Positions 1 to 9,228 of a stretch of 64,000 nt of DNA are shown here, piece by piece (the first letter of the stretch is position 1; every line of letters begins with the position of its first letter). A program made the translations under genes and the position numbers. The stretch comes from CBDCWT01 sp965223305 (GTDB lineage: Bacteria; Planctomycetota; Planctomycetia; Pirellulales; Pirellulaceae), in the NCBI GenBank assembly GCA_965223305.1, contig CBDCWT010000088.1:558001-622000 (forward strand), given 5' to 3'. The notes under the pieces were generated by a model. The model saw only the letters and a program-made list of their open reading frames with translations, searched no databases and was not told where the DNA came from.

Positions 1-128
1 ACGTGCCCTGGCCGCAGTGCCGCGGGAGCCAGGTGTGATAGCGAGGGTTGGCAGTGAGCCATTTCGGCTGCGCACAGCACGACGCCGATGCCAATCCAGG
101 TCGCGTGTTGCATACACTGCTCCGACAT
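1..128 (-). CDS. possible N-terminus of a secreted protein, runs off left edge
   Basis: An open frame on the minus strand starts with ATG at 128 and stays open to the window edge (42 codons). It begins MSEQCMQHATWIGIGVVLC and continues with a short hydrophobic stretch followed by a His/Pro-containing segment, which would fit a signal peptide. No convincing Shine-Dalgarno sequence precedes it and there is too little sequence to recognise a family. It could equally be a chance frame. Confidence 0.25.
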   Translation of the reverse strand, partial: MSEQCMQHATWIGIGVVLCAAEMAHCQPSLSHLAPAALRPGH

Positions 129-223
129 CAGCTTGCGCAGAGATCAACTTCAGATGGAGGCGGGAAACCCATTGTGACCACTCCCCCAGGCACCGTCAAC
201 AAACGGCGCATTAGGCTGAAAGC

Positions 224-2233
224 TCAGTCCGGGCGAGCTTTGCGGGTATCCGGCCGGTAGCCGGGCCCGGGACGATGGCGCGACTTCTTTCGTCGCTTGT
301 TCTCGCGACCGCCCATGTCATGCACGTACGATTCGCGAGACCGGGCATTCGCCTTTCGCAGCGCCTCACGTGGAGGGGAGCCGGGAATCAGGCAATCGCA
401 GCCGCCCCCGATCAAGTCGCGGCGTCCGGCTTTCTCGAGCGCCTTTCGAACGTCAAAGTAGTTTTCCGGTTTAAAGAACTGAAGCAGCGCCCGCTGCAGC
501 TTGCGATCACGCAGATGCCTGGCTACGGCGACCGGTTTCTTGGTGAAGGGATCGATCCCGGTGTAGTACATCGCGGTGGCTACATCCATTGGCGCGGGAA
601 TAAAGTCCTGCACTTGATCGGGACGATAGCCACTTCGCTTCAAAAACACCGCTAGGTCGATCATCGCATCGAGATCGCTACCGGGATGGCTAGCAATGAA
701 GTATGGCACGATGTGTTGCGTCTTGCCGGCTTGTTTTGACTCTTCTTCGAACTGGTCCGAAAACTGTTCGAAGTCGTCGTTGCAGGGCTTTCGCATGAGG
801 TCCAGTACTTTGGGATCGGTATGTTCGGGAGCCACTTTTAGTAACCCACCCACATGATGCTGAGCAAGTTCGCGCATGTATTGGGGCGAGCGGCGTGCCA
901 AGTCCATGCGGATACCGCTGGCAACGAGCACTTTTTTCACGCCGGGAATGCGTCGGGACTTTTGCATGAGCTGGACGAGCGGCCCATGATCGGTTCCCAG
1001 CAGTTTGCAAATGGTCGGATGAACGCACGATTGCCTCCGGCAGACCGCCTCGACTTCGGGGCGAAGGCACTTCATTTCGTACATGTTGGCCGTCGGTCCA
1101 CCGATATCGCTTACGACACCCTTGAACTTAGGATCCTGAGTCATTCGTTGGATTTCGTCCAGCACCGATGTCTGGCTGCGTGACTGGATGATCCGGCCTT
1201 GGTGAGCGGTGATGGAACAGAAGGTGCACCCTCCGAAGCAGCCGCGCATGATTGTCACGGAGTCTTTGATCATGTCGAACGCTGGAATCGGCTCCTTGTA
1301 GGCGGAGTGAGGCCGACGCGTATAGGGCAGCTCGTAGACTCTGTCCATTGCGGCCTGCGAAATCGGCAACCGCGGGGGATTACACACAACCGCTTGCCGA
1401 TCGTGCCATTGGACCAATTTCCGCGCATTGTGCGGATTGGTTTCGTTGTGGGTGATCTTGGTCGCTGTGGCAAAAGCAACCTTGGAGGCACAGACTTCCT
1501 CGTAGCTTGGCAACTCGATGGCGTCGCTGGGTGCCGTCTCCGACGCGCCCATCGCATAGGCAACGCCGCGCATGTCGCGGAGATCTCGCACGGATTCACC
1601 TGACTCGAGCCGTCGCGCGATTTCAAGAATGGCGTCTTCGCCCATCCCGAACACGACCAGATCGGCCTTGGAATCCAGCAGAATCGATCTGCGGACCTTG
1701 TCACTCCAGTAGTCATAATGCGCCAGCCGTCTCAACGAGGCTTCCACACCGCCCGCGATCACGGGCACTTTTCCGAAAGCCTGCCGCGCGCGTTGGCAGT
1801 AGGCCAGCGTGGCTCGGTCTGGTCGCAGGCCAATCCTAGCTCCCGGAGAGTAGGCGTCATCGTTGCGGACTTTCCGGTTGGCAGTGTAGTGGTTGATCAT
1901 GGAGTCCATGTTGCCCGCGCTGATGGCGTAGAACAGCCGTGGACGTCCAAAGCGTCGCCAGTCGTCGACCTTTTGCCAATCTGGCTGCGAGACGATACCG
2001 ACGCGGTAGCCGGCAGCTTCCAATACACGGCCCAGAATCGCCATCGCGAAGCTAGGATGGTCTACATAAGCGTCCCCAGTGACGAAGACGACGTCGACCT
2101 CTTGCCAGCCGCGCGCACGCATTTCGCGCCGGGACATCGGTAACGGGCGTCGCGGTTGTGCGGGATTCGCCACCGGCAACGCTGCTAGCGTATCCGTTCC
2201 GCCGGCTGACGATTGGAGTACGGGCAGTTTCAT
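224..2233 (-). CDS. ygiQ: YgiQ family radical SAM protein
   Basis: Large radical SAM protein of the YgiQ/UPF0313 family, whose biochemical role is not settled. The N-terminal signature PLPMSRREMRARGW followed by VFVTGDAYVDHPSF matches the family closely. The radical SAM cluster motif CFGGCTFC (CX3CX2C) lies about 330 residues in and would bind a [4Fe-4S] cluster; the C-terminal part with PAPMDVATAMYYTG and DPFTKKPV matches the family's C-terminal domain (DUF3362). The longest frame opens with TTG at 2266. I prefer the ATG at 2233 because it keeps the residues that precede PMSRREM in homologues. It stands alone and is not coupled to a neighbour. The basic tail (ENKRRKKSRHRPG) is typical for the family. 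Confidence 0.93.
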   Translation of the reverse strand: MKLPVLQSSAGGTDTLAALPVANPAQPRRPLPMSRREMRARGWQEVDVVFVTGDAYVDHPSFAMAILGRVLEAAGYRVGIVSQPDWQKVDDWRRFGRPRLFYAISAGNMDSMINHYTANRKVRNDDAYSPGARIGLRPDRATLAYCQRARQAFGKVPVIAGGVEASLRRLAHYDYWSDKVRRSILLDSKADLVVFGMGEDAILEIARRLESGESVRDLRDMRGVAYAMGASETAPSDAIELPSYEEVCASKVAFATATKITHNETNPHNARKLVQWHDRQAVVCNPPRLPISQAAMDRVYELPYTRRPHSAYKEPIPAFDMIKDSVTIMRGCFGGCTFCSITAHQGRIIQSRSQTSVLDEIQRMTQDPKFKGVVSDIGGPTANMYEMKCLRPEVEAVCRRQSCVHPTICKLLGTDHGPLVQLMQKSRRIPGVKKVLVASGIRMDLARRSPQYMRELAQHHVGGLLKVAPEHTDPKVLDLMRKPCNDDFEQFSDQFEEESKQAGKTQHIVPYFIASHPGSDLDAMIDLAVFLKRSGYRPDQVQDFIPAPMDVATAMYYTGIDPFTKKPVAVARHLRDRKLQRALLQFFKPENYFDVRKALEKAGRRDLIGGGCDCLIPGSPPREALRKANARSRESYVHDMGGRENKRRKKSRHRPGPGYRPDTRKARPD

Positions 2234-2379
2234 TCCACACCGAGCAAGTGGGCTAGTTAAGACCAAGCCGCAATTGTAACTGGTGTGGGCACTCGCGAGA
2301 TAGTCCCAACGATTTGCCCTTCTTCCTCAGCGGTCGCCCCTGAGACTCTTCTCCACAAGGTACTCTCAGCGGACCGACT

Positions 2380-4998
2380 TTATTCGGAGAGCTCAGGCGT
2401 TCCGACGGCGGTGTAGACGTGGTTCAGAATCCTCGCGCCGCCGATTTCTTCAGCTCGCAGGCGCAGCACGCTACCCACGAGCTCTCCGCCGTTAGGGTAA
2501 ACGAAGTAGTTGGTCTTTGTGCCACGTCCAAGATTGTATACCTGCCGTCGCTGCCTGCGGCGGCCTTGTGCGAAGAGCAAGCAGTTGAAACTGACAAACT
2601 CGTCAGTGTTGTTGACGAGCTGCTGTTTCACGATGAGACCTCCTTTGTCGTCGAGTTGCGATTCAAGACGGATCTCGATATCGCCGAGGCCGACACGGAT
2701 CGTTCGATAGACGCTGAACTGGTGACCTGTAATGGAGAAGTCGGCGCGAATCGGTTGCTCACCGCTATTGATGTTCGCATCCAGCGCCACCAGGAATCCC
2801 TCGTGCTGTTCTTCAAGCGGCCCGAGCTTGACGTCGGCGGTGGCTCCCGATTCCTCGATGATAGGAGTGTCCACCGTAACGGTCCCGCCGACGCTGCTGT
2901 CAAAAGTATTGGTAAAGCGATATCGCGCCATTTGTTCCTTGCCAAACACGCTGGCGAGACTTTGAGTTTCGAGCTTGAACTCCATCCGCCAACGAGCGAC
3001 CATCGGATTGACACCAGTGACAAATGTGGGCAGTTTGCTGACGGGAATCACCTGGCGAACGAAGTCATCCTGTCTGAGTTCTGCGGGCGTACGTTTGCGG
3101 CCCCACAAGTCGACTTGCTGTACATCGGTTCCGAGATAGACCACTTCTTCCGTGGGGTGTTCGTTCCAGACCACCATGACCGCTTCTTTTCCGCGCACGA
3201 AGAAGTGGTTCTGGCTGCCATTTCGCAGTTGGATGCTACCCAAGTATTCGGCTCCCGAGATCATCATTGCCGTCGTTCGCCAGACAAGCAACAACTCGGT
3301 TGGCATTCCCTGCTCGGTCATCAATCCTGTCTCGGGATCGAAGGGGTCCGGAATGAAGACACCGTCTAGTTGCTGCATCTTGGCGGCCAGCATCCTGAGT
3401 AACAGGTCGGCAGCGCGCGTTTGCAAATCGTAGCGGCCCTGTGGCAACGGCTCGAGCACCATCCAGCGTTGAAACTCGTCCCGCTCGTTCTCGTCGAAAT
3501 ACGTTCTTACTTCCGTCGCCGTGAGTGGAGGATCTGCCGTATAGGAGAGGAACTTCCACGGAGCTCCGTCCTTTGCTAACGGCGTCTGGTCGATCGCTCG
3601 CAAAGCGAAGCCGAGGTTGATCTCTTGGCCGAAACGGTTCAGATCCGAGCGGATTTCGCGGATTTTCTGCTCGAGGTTCGGGAAGTTGACGAAGCTCGTG
3701 TCGCGGTCGGCGCCAAGTTGCCACCAGCGCACTTTGAGAGACAAGCGAGTCATCACCGGATCAACCGCCGGCCGCCAGATTTCTGGTTCGACGAAGACGG
3801 AGGCCACGGCGAGTTGTTTCTGCTCGCCGAACATCTGGGCCATATCGTCGGGAGGGGAATCGAGAACACCTACGAGCCTCATATGATCGGAGCTCAGCCA
3901 CTCCGCAAACCTGGCCAGGTCATCGGCTCGCTGGCCGTCCTCTCCGCTGTACCAGATCGGGAACTTGACCCAGTGGATTCCAGAGCGCTTCATCAAGCCG
4001 ACAAGATCTCGTAACGAGAGCGGGTCGTCTCCACGGGGAAGCGACCAACCGAACTCTCCGAGTTCGAGCCCCGGCTGGTCGTCGATGATTGCCAGCTTGA
4101 CGGAACGTTCGATCATCGTGCCTGACTCGCCGGCGAGCACAGCACGTGCGGTGTAGAAGCCGTGTTGAGGGATCGCTGGGTTCGTCCAATGAGCTGCAAA
4201 TGCCACGTCAATGGGGTTGTCTGATGGACGTTGTTGCAAGTCGGAGTCGATCTCAAGCGGCACTTCCTCGGAGAGAATCATTTCTCCTTCGACGTCGTGT
4301 AGTTCAAATCGTACGACTTTCTTGGTTGCGGAGAATCCCGACACATGGCACGAGATGTCAATTTCCTCGGAGTCCGCAAACACGTTGAAGGGGCTGTTTG
4401 TGCGAATGGACATGCGCGGCAAGGCCCCCAACCAAAGGTCGTCAAACCAAGCGGCTCCGACTAGGTCGGCCTTTTCTGTCGGCTCGAGGTGAAGTTCAAT
4501 GGTGGCCCAACGGGCAGCTTGGTGCTTGGGGGTCACCGGGCCGATCTGCAGCTGCCGCCACGATCCGGTGTGGTTGAGCTTCTCGGACGTGTAGGTCTCC
4601 AGTTTCTGATGGTTTTCGTCCAGAAACGAAACCGCACAGTAGGCCACGTTATGACGCAGGCCTTCGGTCTTCAACGATGCATGCAGCACGTAGCTGAAGC
4701 TGGGACTGACTCGGATGCGAGGACTGTAAATCTGTGCGGCGCCGCCATCCAGCTCGATCTTCAAACTTCGTCGCGACGGCGAGCGTGAATCATCGTCCAC
4801 GATTCCGATCGGCAGATAGAATGGAAAACCCTGTCCTCGACGTCTTGTCCAATCGTCTGGCCAGTTATCGAAATTGCGGTCGAACGGCTCTTCGAAGTCA
4901 CAGTGATAGACCCGGTCTGCTTGCGACTGGTCCGTCACATTGGGCGTACTTGCCGGAGTCGATAGAATGATCAGCTGAGTGAGCAGGATCGGAATCAC
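2380..4998 (-). CDS. large secreted protein, CBM-like plus glycosidase-like TIM barrel, function unknown
   Basis: 872 residues with an N-terminal hydrophobic signal peptide (MIPILLTQLIILSTPAST), so probably exported. Residues about 30-190 read like a beta-sandwich carbohydrate-binding module. A middle region (about 310-590: ELGEFGWSLPRGDDPLS, HWVKFPIWYSGEDG, WWQLGADRDTSF) resembles the (beta/alpha)8 core of clan-A glycoside hydrolases. The rest is beta-rich. I cannot assign a named family or catalytic glutamates with certainty. The start is GTG, only 23 bp from the GTG start of the divergent gene at 5022, so the promoters of the two genes must overlap each other's coding sequence or lie in that tiny gap. 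No transmembrane anchor is seen at the C-terminus. Confidence 0.75.
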   Translation of the reverse strand: MIPILLTQLIILSTPASTPNVTDQSQADRVYHCDFEEPFDRNFDNWPDDWTRRRGQGFPFYLPIGIVDDDSRSPSRRSLKIELDGGAAQIYSPRIRVSPSFSYVLHASLKTEGLRHNVAYCAVSFLDENHQKLETYTSEKLNHTGSWRQLQIGPVTPKHQAARWATIELHLEPTEKADLVGAAWFDDLWLGALPRMSIRTNSPFNVFADSEEIDISCHVSGFSATKKVVRFELHDVEGEMILSEEVPLEIDSDLQQRPSDNPIDVAFAAHWTNPAIPQHGFYTARAVLAGESGTMIERSVKLAIIDDQPGLELGEFGWSLPRGDDPLSLRDLVGLMKRSGIHWVKFPIWYSGEDGQRADDLARFAEWLSSDHMRLVGVLDSPPDDMAQMFGEQKQLAVASVFVEPEIWRPAVDPVMTRLSLKVRWWQLGADRDTSFVNFPNLEQKIREIRSDLNRFGQEINLGFALRAIDQTPLAKDGAPWKFLSYTADPPLTATEVRTYFDENERDEFQRWMVLEPLPQGRYDLQTRAADLLLRMLAAKMQQLDGVFIPDPFDPETGLMTEQGMPTELLLVWRTTAMMISGAEYLGSIQLRNGSQNHFFVRGKEAVMVVWNEHPTEEVVYLGTDVQQVDLWGRKRTPAELRQDDFVRQVIPVSKLPTFVTGVNPMVARWRMEFKLETQSLASVFGKEQMARYRFTNTFDSSVGGTVTVDTPIIEESGATADVKLGPLEEQHEGFLVALDANINSGEQPIRADFSITGHQFSVYRTIRVGLGDIEIRLESQLDDKGGLIVKQQLVNNTDEFVSFNCLLFAQGRRRQRRQVYNLGRGTKTNYFVYPNGGELVGSVLRLRAEEIGGARILNHVYTAVGTPELSE

Positions 4999-5021
4999 TT
5001 TGAGTCAGTCGGGGGTCCAAG

Positions 5022-5804
5022 GTGCCAGAGTTGAAAATTGGGGTTCAGCTGACGAGCTTACAGCAGCCCATCAAGAAAGCCTTGCACACCGCTGGTGATT
5101 TGGGGGCGGATGCGGTGGAAATCGATGCCCGCGCCCAGATGCGTCCTGGGAATTTGACGCAATCTGGTGTGCGGCAGCTACGGAAGATGCTGGTCGATCG
5201 GAATCTGACGGTCTGCGCGATCGGATTTCGGACTCGCCGCGGATACAACGTTGCTGACGGCTTGGACCGCCGCGTCGAGGCGACGAAGGACGCGATGCGA
5301 ATGGCCTACGAGTTGGGGGCGAATGTCGTAGTCAACCAGGTCGGGCGCGTCCCGGCAGACCAAAGCGGGCCAGACTGGGACCTGCTGGTTCAGGTGCTGA
5401 GTGACCTGGGCAAGTTCGGGCAGCACGTGGGCGCCGTTTTGGCAGCTGAGACGGGATCCGAAGACGCCGCTGCACTTGCGGCGTTAGTCGAGGCGCTTCC
5501 TCCCGGCTGCTTGGGGATCAATCTGGATCCCGCCAACCTGATTGTCAACGGTTTTTCGGCCAGCGAAGCGGTCCGGTTGTTAGGACCTTATACTCTGCAC
5601 GTTCACGCCAACGACGGTGTGCGGGACTTGGCGAGAGGTCGCGGCGTGCAAACACCTCTGGGGCGAGGTTCGGCTGACTTCCCCGAGCTGATCGGGACCC
5701 TCGAAGAATCCGAATATCGAGGTTACTTCACAGTTGAACGTGAGCTCAGCAGCAATCCGATCGGCGAAGTCGGCCAAGCGATTGAGTATCTGCGGAACCT
5801 GTGA
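5022..5804 (+). CDS. sugar phosphate isomerase/epimerase-type TIM barrel
   Basis: 260-residue AP-endonuclease-2-like (xylose isomerase-like) TIM barrel. Visible family signs are LKIGVQL at the N-terminus, LGADAVEIDAR, the LGINLDPANLIVNG strand and HVHANDGVRD, which place Glu, Asp and His residues at the usual divalent-metal positions, and a C-terminal YFTVERE with the last Glu ligand. Such proteins isomerise or epimerise sugars or related polyols; the substrate cannot be read from sequence. The GTG start has a G-rich stretch (GGGGG) about 6 nt upstream. No signal peptide, so cytoplasmic. It is divergently paired with the secreted glycosidase-like gene, which suggests a shared carbohydrate role (inference). 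Confidence 0.85.
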   Translation: MPELKIGVQLTSLQQPIKKALHTAGDLGADAVEIDARAQMRPGNLTQSGVRQLRKMLVDRNLTVCAIGFRTRRGYNVADGLDRRVEATKDAMRMAYELGANVVVNQVGRVPADQSGPDWDLLVQVLSDLGKFGQHVGAVLAAETGSEDAAALAALVEALPPGCLGINLDPANLIVNGFSASEAVRLLGPYTLHVHANDGVRDLARGRGVQTPLGRGSADFPELIGTLEESEYRGYFTVERELSSNPIGEVGQAIEYLRNL

Positions 5805-5993
5805 CCAGGCCGTGACCAGCGACGTATAGACCTGCTACCCCGCCGCCGTTTGGTCGCGCGGGATCCGTTGGCGGCCTGATGCGAGTGGCGAGAAGTATAT
5901 GCAGGCATGACTGGGAGTTGACTTGGAAACGAAGGCAGATTGACAGACAATGGAGTGATCAAGACCTGGCCTATTCTGTTTTCAATCCGCTCG

Positions 5994-6575
5994 ATGAAGG
6001 ACATAGCTGTGACCAGATACCCGATGTGCACGTTGTTGATGGTCGTCGCGATAGTGATTGCGAACCGAGCCGTGGCTCGAGCTGCCGCTCCAGCTGATCA
6101 ACCAACTCAGCTGGCGGGGCAAGAAGACCGGGAGAAACAAGAGGATTCAGAGCAGCGTCGATTCGACGCGTTCCAAGCGTTGCTAACCGGCTCGAAGTTG
6201 GTAGGCCACTTTACAGTGCTCGGCCGGGACGGCCAACCTCCGGCTCCCGAGGAGTACACGATTCAAAGCGTCAAGAAGGATCGAGAGGGCGACTACTGGA
6301 TTTTTCAAGCGGGCGTCAAGTACGGCAAGGTTGATCTAACCGTGCCGATGAAACTGCAGGTCAAATGGGCTGGTGACACTCCGGTGATCACCTTGACTGA
6401 CCTCACGATTCCCCTGCTAGGCACCTTCAGCTCGCGGGTCATCTTCTATAACAACAAGTACGCAGGAACTTGGACACACGGTGAAGCCGGCGGACATCTG
6501 TTTGGTGTGATTGAAAAAGTGGAGCCGGCCAAGTCGGAGGAAGCCGAGGCTAGCGACAGCCCTGACGACAACTGA
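5994..6575 (+). CDS. small secreted protein, unknown function
   Basis: From the ATG at 5994 the protein has about 193 residues, with a basic N-terminus and hydrophobic core (TLLMVVAIVIANRAVARAA) typical of a signal peptide. The mature part begins with a charged Gln/Glu-rich linker and then a beta-rich domain (LVGHFTVLG, YTIQSVKKD, KLQVKWAGDTPVITLTD, SRVIFYNNKYAGTW). It ends in an acidic tail. I do not recognise the family; proteins of this layout are common in planctomycetes. The longer frame starting with TTG at 5940 would add 18 residues ahead of the signal peptide and is less likely. A repeat begins about 25 bp after the stop. Confidence 0.75.
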   Translation: MKDIAVTRYPMCTLLMVVAIVIANRAVARAAAPADQPTQLAGQEDREKQEDSEQRRFDAFQALLTGSKLVGHFTVLGRDGQPPAPEEYTIQSVKKDREGDYWIFQAGVKYGKVDLTVPMKLQVKWAGDTPVITLTDLTIPLLGTFSSRVIFYNNKYAGTWTHGEAGGHLFGVIEKVEPAKSEEAEASDSPDDN

Positions 6576-6597
6576 GAAGCCGGCTGACCCGAGTTAA

Positions 6598-6762
6598 TGA
6601 TCGGGAGGGCGAGGCTCCTGCCGAGCCGGGAGTGCAAGGAACCGTGGGCTAACGCCCAGCGGCTGATTCGGATCGTAGCCGAACTCGCCAAAGTGTAGCC
6701 GAACTCGCCAGAGTTTGGTTTGGTGGACTGCCAAATTCTGCCGAATTCGGCTACGAGAAGTT
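6598..6762. repeat. family A intergenic repeat, copy 1
   Basis: Begins GATCGGGAGGGCGAGGCTCC, runs through the segment with CCGTGGGCTAACGCCCAGCGG, and ends in several copies of the module GCCGAACTCGCCAGAGTTTGG (and degenerate TTCTGCCGAATTCGGC). The module occurs in both orientations, so it can form hairpins. The same order recurs at 6870-7056, 22958-23150 and 44735-45165. No coding potential. Confidence 0.85.
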
Positions 6763-6869
6763 TCTGTACGAGCAAAAGGCCATCCTGTTGATCCTGTAAA
6801 TCCTGTCAAACCAGCAGAAGACAGGATCAACATGATGAACAGGACGGAGCGGACGGCTGCACAGCAGGA

Positions 6870-7056
6870 AGTTCACTGCACTCATTGCAGCAACCGCGTC
6901 AATCGATCGGGAGGGCGAGGCTCCTGCCGAGCCGGGAGTGCAAGGAACCGTGGGCTGACGCCCAGCGGCTGATTCGGATCGTAGCCGAACTCGCCAGAGT
7001 GTAGCCGAACTCGCCAGAGTTTGGTTTGGTGGACTGCCAAATTCTGGCGAATTCGA
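6870..7056. repeat. family A intergenic repeat, copy 2
   Basis: Near-identical to the copy at 6598, and includes the fuller left end (TTCACTGCACTCATTGCAGC) shared with 44735. The two copies are direct repeats only about 300 bp apart. The segment between them (6763-6869) contains no gene. This copy abuts the 3' end of rsmE and could form hairpins that end or stabilise its transcript (inference). Confidence 0.85.
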
Positions 7057-7060
7057 CTTC

Positions 7061-7762
7061 TTAGCTCGTCGGCTCATGTCCCATCCAGGCAGCCAGTACC
7101 AACGCGGCAGTCTCAGTCCGTAGGATCCGTGGCCCCAGCGACACGAGCTGCCATCCGCCTCGGCTGGCTGACTCGATTTCCTCCGATGTGAACCCGCCTT
7201 CGGGGCCGACCGCGACACAAACCGAAGAATGGTCGTTAGGCAGCTGCGACGTTGGTTGCTCGCTTGGGTGCGCCAAGAGTCGTAGGGTTGTCGCCGGTAG
7301 TTCGATCGAATCGAGTTGGACTGCGGGGGAAACTTCCATCAGCAAGTTGCGGCCACACTGTTTGCTGGCCTCGACCACCGTGCGTCGCAGGCGTCGAATC
7401 GTACTGGACTGCGGACGCGCGACACCCCGGCGTGTGACCAGCGGGATAAATCGCTGCACTCCGAGTTCCACCGCTTTCTCGACAAGCCATCTTTGGCGGT
7501 CACCTTTCGGTAAGGCCGCTGCGAGGATCAGCTCGCGGGACAGTTCTCGTTCAACCACGTGGCGTGACACGACCTGACAGCTTACGGTGTGTTTGCTCGT
7601 GCTGAGGATTCGAGCTCGATATTCGGCACCGCTGCCGTCAAACAGGACCAGCGTATCATCAGGTCCCAACCGCATCACTTGGATCGCATGACGTGCTTCG
7701 GGACCTGTCAGCTCGACAGTGTCAGCCGCGATTGGGGCTTCGACAAAAAAACGATGGGTCAT
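7061..7762 (-). CDS. rsmE: 16S rRNA (uracil(1498)-N3)-methyltransferase RsmE
   Basis: 233 residues, the usual length. N-terminal PUA-like beta domain (MTHRFFVE, LTGPEARHAIQVMRLGPDDTLVLFDG) followed by a SPOUT methyltransferase domain with the knot signature VAVGPEGGFTSEEIE and LGPRILRTETAALVLAAW near the C-terminus. The enzyme uses S-adenosylmethionine to methylate N3 of U1498 in 16S rRNA. ATG start at 7762. It has no obvious operon partner; repeats flank both sides. Confidence 0.95.
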   Translation of the reverse strand: MTHRFFVEAPIAADTVELTGPEARHAIQVMRLGPDDTLVLFDGSGAEYRARILSTSKHTVSCQVVSRHVVERELSRELILAAALPKGDRQRWLVEKAVELGVQRFIPLVTRRGVARPQSSTIRRLRRTVVEASKQCGRNLLMEVSPAVQLDSIELPATTLRLLAHPSEQPTSQLPNDHSSVCVAVGPEGGFTSEEIESASRGGWQLVSLGPRILRTETAALVLAAWMGHEPTS

Positions 7763-7859
7763 GTCGGCGATCGGCGGTTCCGCGGACCGAAGGAGGGGCT
7801 GCGCAATTCATCTCTCCGCAACTGGCTTCAGAACCGCGGCCTCCTTCATGGCCCGACCG

Positions 7860-7992
7860 GCCGGTCGAAGTCAGCCTCTGGTTCCTCACCCCTATTCTAT
7901 CGAATACGCCTGCGGAGGAATCGTTCGTCTTCCTTACCACAACAACACTTACGACGTCTTACGACGACCTGGGCAAATCGTCCCGGACCAAG
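7860..7992. repeat. decayed half copy of the palindromic (P) element
   Basis: The stretch with GAATACGCCTGCGGAGGAAT, CTTCCTTACCACAA and CTTACGACG lines up with the right half of the 180-bp palindromic element at 14331-14510, but with many substitutions and no intact left arm. It lies in the 546-bp gap 7763-8308, which otherwise holds only the inverted repeat at 8078-8213 and no gene. Confidence 0.6.
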
Positions 7993-8077
7993 TGTCGACC
8001 TGCTGCTAGGCCCACGGCGCCAGCCTTGAGGTTGCGCGTTTCGTCTTCGGGAGCGTACAAAACCTCGAATTCGTCGC

Positions 8078-8213
8078 GTCTTTCGTAACCCGACGCGTTA
8101 GCGAGGGGAGTTTGGTGTACCAACGCAAGTCAGTCCCTCGCTTACGCTTCGGGTTCCGATTGATCGAAGAGCGCACTTTGAAAGCGCAAGCGAGGGAGTG
8201 ACTTGCGACGGCG
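8078..8213. repeat. bipartite inverted repeat
   Basis: CGCAAGTCAGTCCCTCGCTT (8122 on) pairs with the complementary arm AAGCGAGGGAGTGACTTGCG to its right with few mismatches, across a ~50-bp spacer. A second overlapping inverted pair is AACCCGACGCGTTAGCGAGG with CCTCGCTTACGCTTCGGGTT. The region could fold in two alternative hairpins. It sits upstream of the membrane protein gene at 8309. Arm limits are approximate. Confidence 0.7.
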
Positions 8214-8308
8214 TCGGCAGGCTGGCGAGCTGAGCTGGCTTGAATCGCGAAGTTGGTTAGAATAATGCACTTGTCGACGGTGCAACTGCCTGTGGAGAGA
8301 ATCTACTG

Positions 8309-8854
8309 ATGGTCGAGGAATCTGGGAACACAACTCAGCACGACGAAATCGAAGTCGACCTGCGCAACCCAATTGTGGCAGCCGTTTGGGCTTGGTTGTG
8401 GCCGGGTGCCGGGCACCTGTATCAGCGGCGCTACGCCAAGGGCATTTTGTTCATGGTCTGCATTTTGGTGACCTACTTTTTCGGCCTCACGTTGGGTGGT
8501 GGCCACGTCGTCTACGCGTCATGGAAGAAGGGCGATAAACGTTGGCAGTACTTTTGCCAGCTGGGCGTCGGGGCCCCGGCTCTGCCGGCGCTCGTGCAGT
8601 CTCAACGGGTTCGAAGTGGCGGCGAGCCGCTACTGGCCGACGTGATGGCGCCACCGGACTATATCTCTGCGAATTCGGAAGTGCCCGACGGACTGTCCGC
8701 CTGGCACCTACACTACCACACATATTTCGAGCTGGGCACGCTTTATACAATGGTCGCTGGGTTGCTCAACGTGTTGGCGATTTATGATGCCTACTCTGGC
8801 CCAGTGCTGGTTGTATCCGACGAGGAGACTGGCCGCCCGCCACCTGATGAGTGA
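8309..8854 (+). CDS. small inner-membrane protein, unknown function
   Basis: 181 residues with three hydrophobic segments: about 22-40 (AAVWAWLWPGAGHLYQ), 47-66 (GILFMVCILVTYFFGLTLGG) and near the C-terminus (LGTLYTMVAGLLNVLAIYDA). The first segment with PGAGHLYQRRYAKG resembles the PGxGxxYxG turn of TM2-type proteins, and I recall a planctomycete DUF family (DUF6677) of this shape, but this is from memory. ATG at 8309 is preceded by GGAGAG about 11 nt upstream. It may be co-transcribed with the short membrane gene at 9022. Confidence 0.75.
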   Translation: MVEESGNTTQHDEIEVDLRNPIVAAVWAWLWPGAGHLYQRRYAKGILFMVCILVTYFFGLTLGGGHVVYASWKKGDKRWQYFCQLGVGAPALPALVQSQRVRSGGEPLLADVMAPPDYISANSEVPDGLSAWHLHYHTYFELGTLYTMVAGLLNVLAIYDAYSGPVLVVSDEETGRPPPDE

Positions 8855-9021
8855 GCTCGCGCACCGCGAGCCGCCAACGAAGAGAGTCGGAAGGAACGAC
8901 CGGCCGTCATTGGTTGGTCGCCGTTTTCCGGCGCCGGCTGTCGTTAGCCCGCCTTCGCTAAACCGGCCCGGGCGATTGCGAGATGCTAGGTTACCCAACC
9001 GCAACAAAGCAGGAACCGACG

Positions 9022-9228
9022 ATGTGGGAGCTGTTCGCTCAAGTTCGTGACATCAATCAGCTGTGGTATGTATTACCCCTGATCGTGTCGGTTAGTTTGG
9101 TGTACGGGGCAACTCGACATGAGTTGATTGGCCCGATACTCAACAATGCCTTTCGGGCAGCCACCTGGATCGTCGGATTCATGGGGATCATCTTCTCGGT
9201 GCTGCTCGTCGTTTCTTGGCTGCTGTGA
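9022..9228 (+). CDS. 68-residue membrane protein
   Basis: MWELFAQVRDINQLWYVLPL begins a short protein with two predicted transmembrane helices (LWYVLPLIVSVSLVYGA and TWIVGFMGIIFSVLLVVSWL). AGGA lies about 9 nt before the ATG at 9022; an upstream ATG at 8983 in frame would only add a non-conserved-looking extension. Small two-helix proteins of this kind follow the preceding membrane gene in planctomycetes, as far as I recall; function unknown. Confidence 0.7.
   Translation: MWELFAQVRDINQLWYVLPLIVSVSLVYGATRHELIGPILNNAFRAATWIVGFMGIIFSVLLVVSWLL

Noticed and set aside
2419..3369. 316-codon plus-strand frame
   Set aside because: Antisense shadow of the 872-residue gene, with no recognisable domain.
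6598..7056. Possible CRISPR array (repeated GCCGAACTCGC words)
   Set aside because: Spacing is irregular, modules are in both orientations, there is no unique-spacer pattern and no cas gene in the window.
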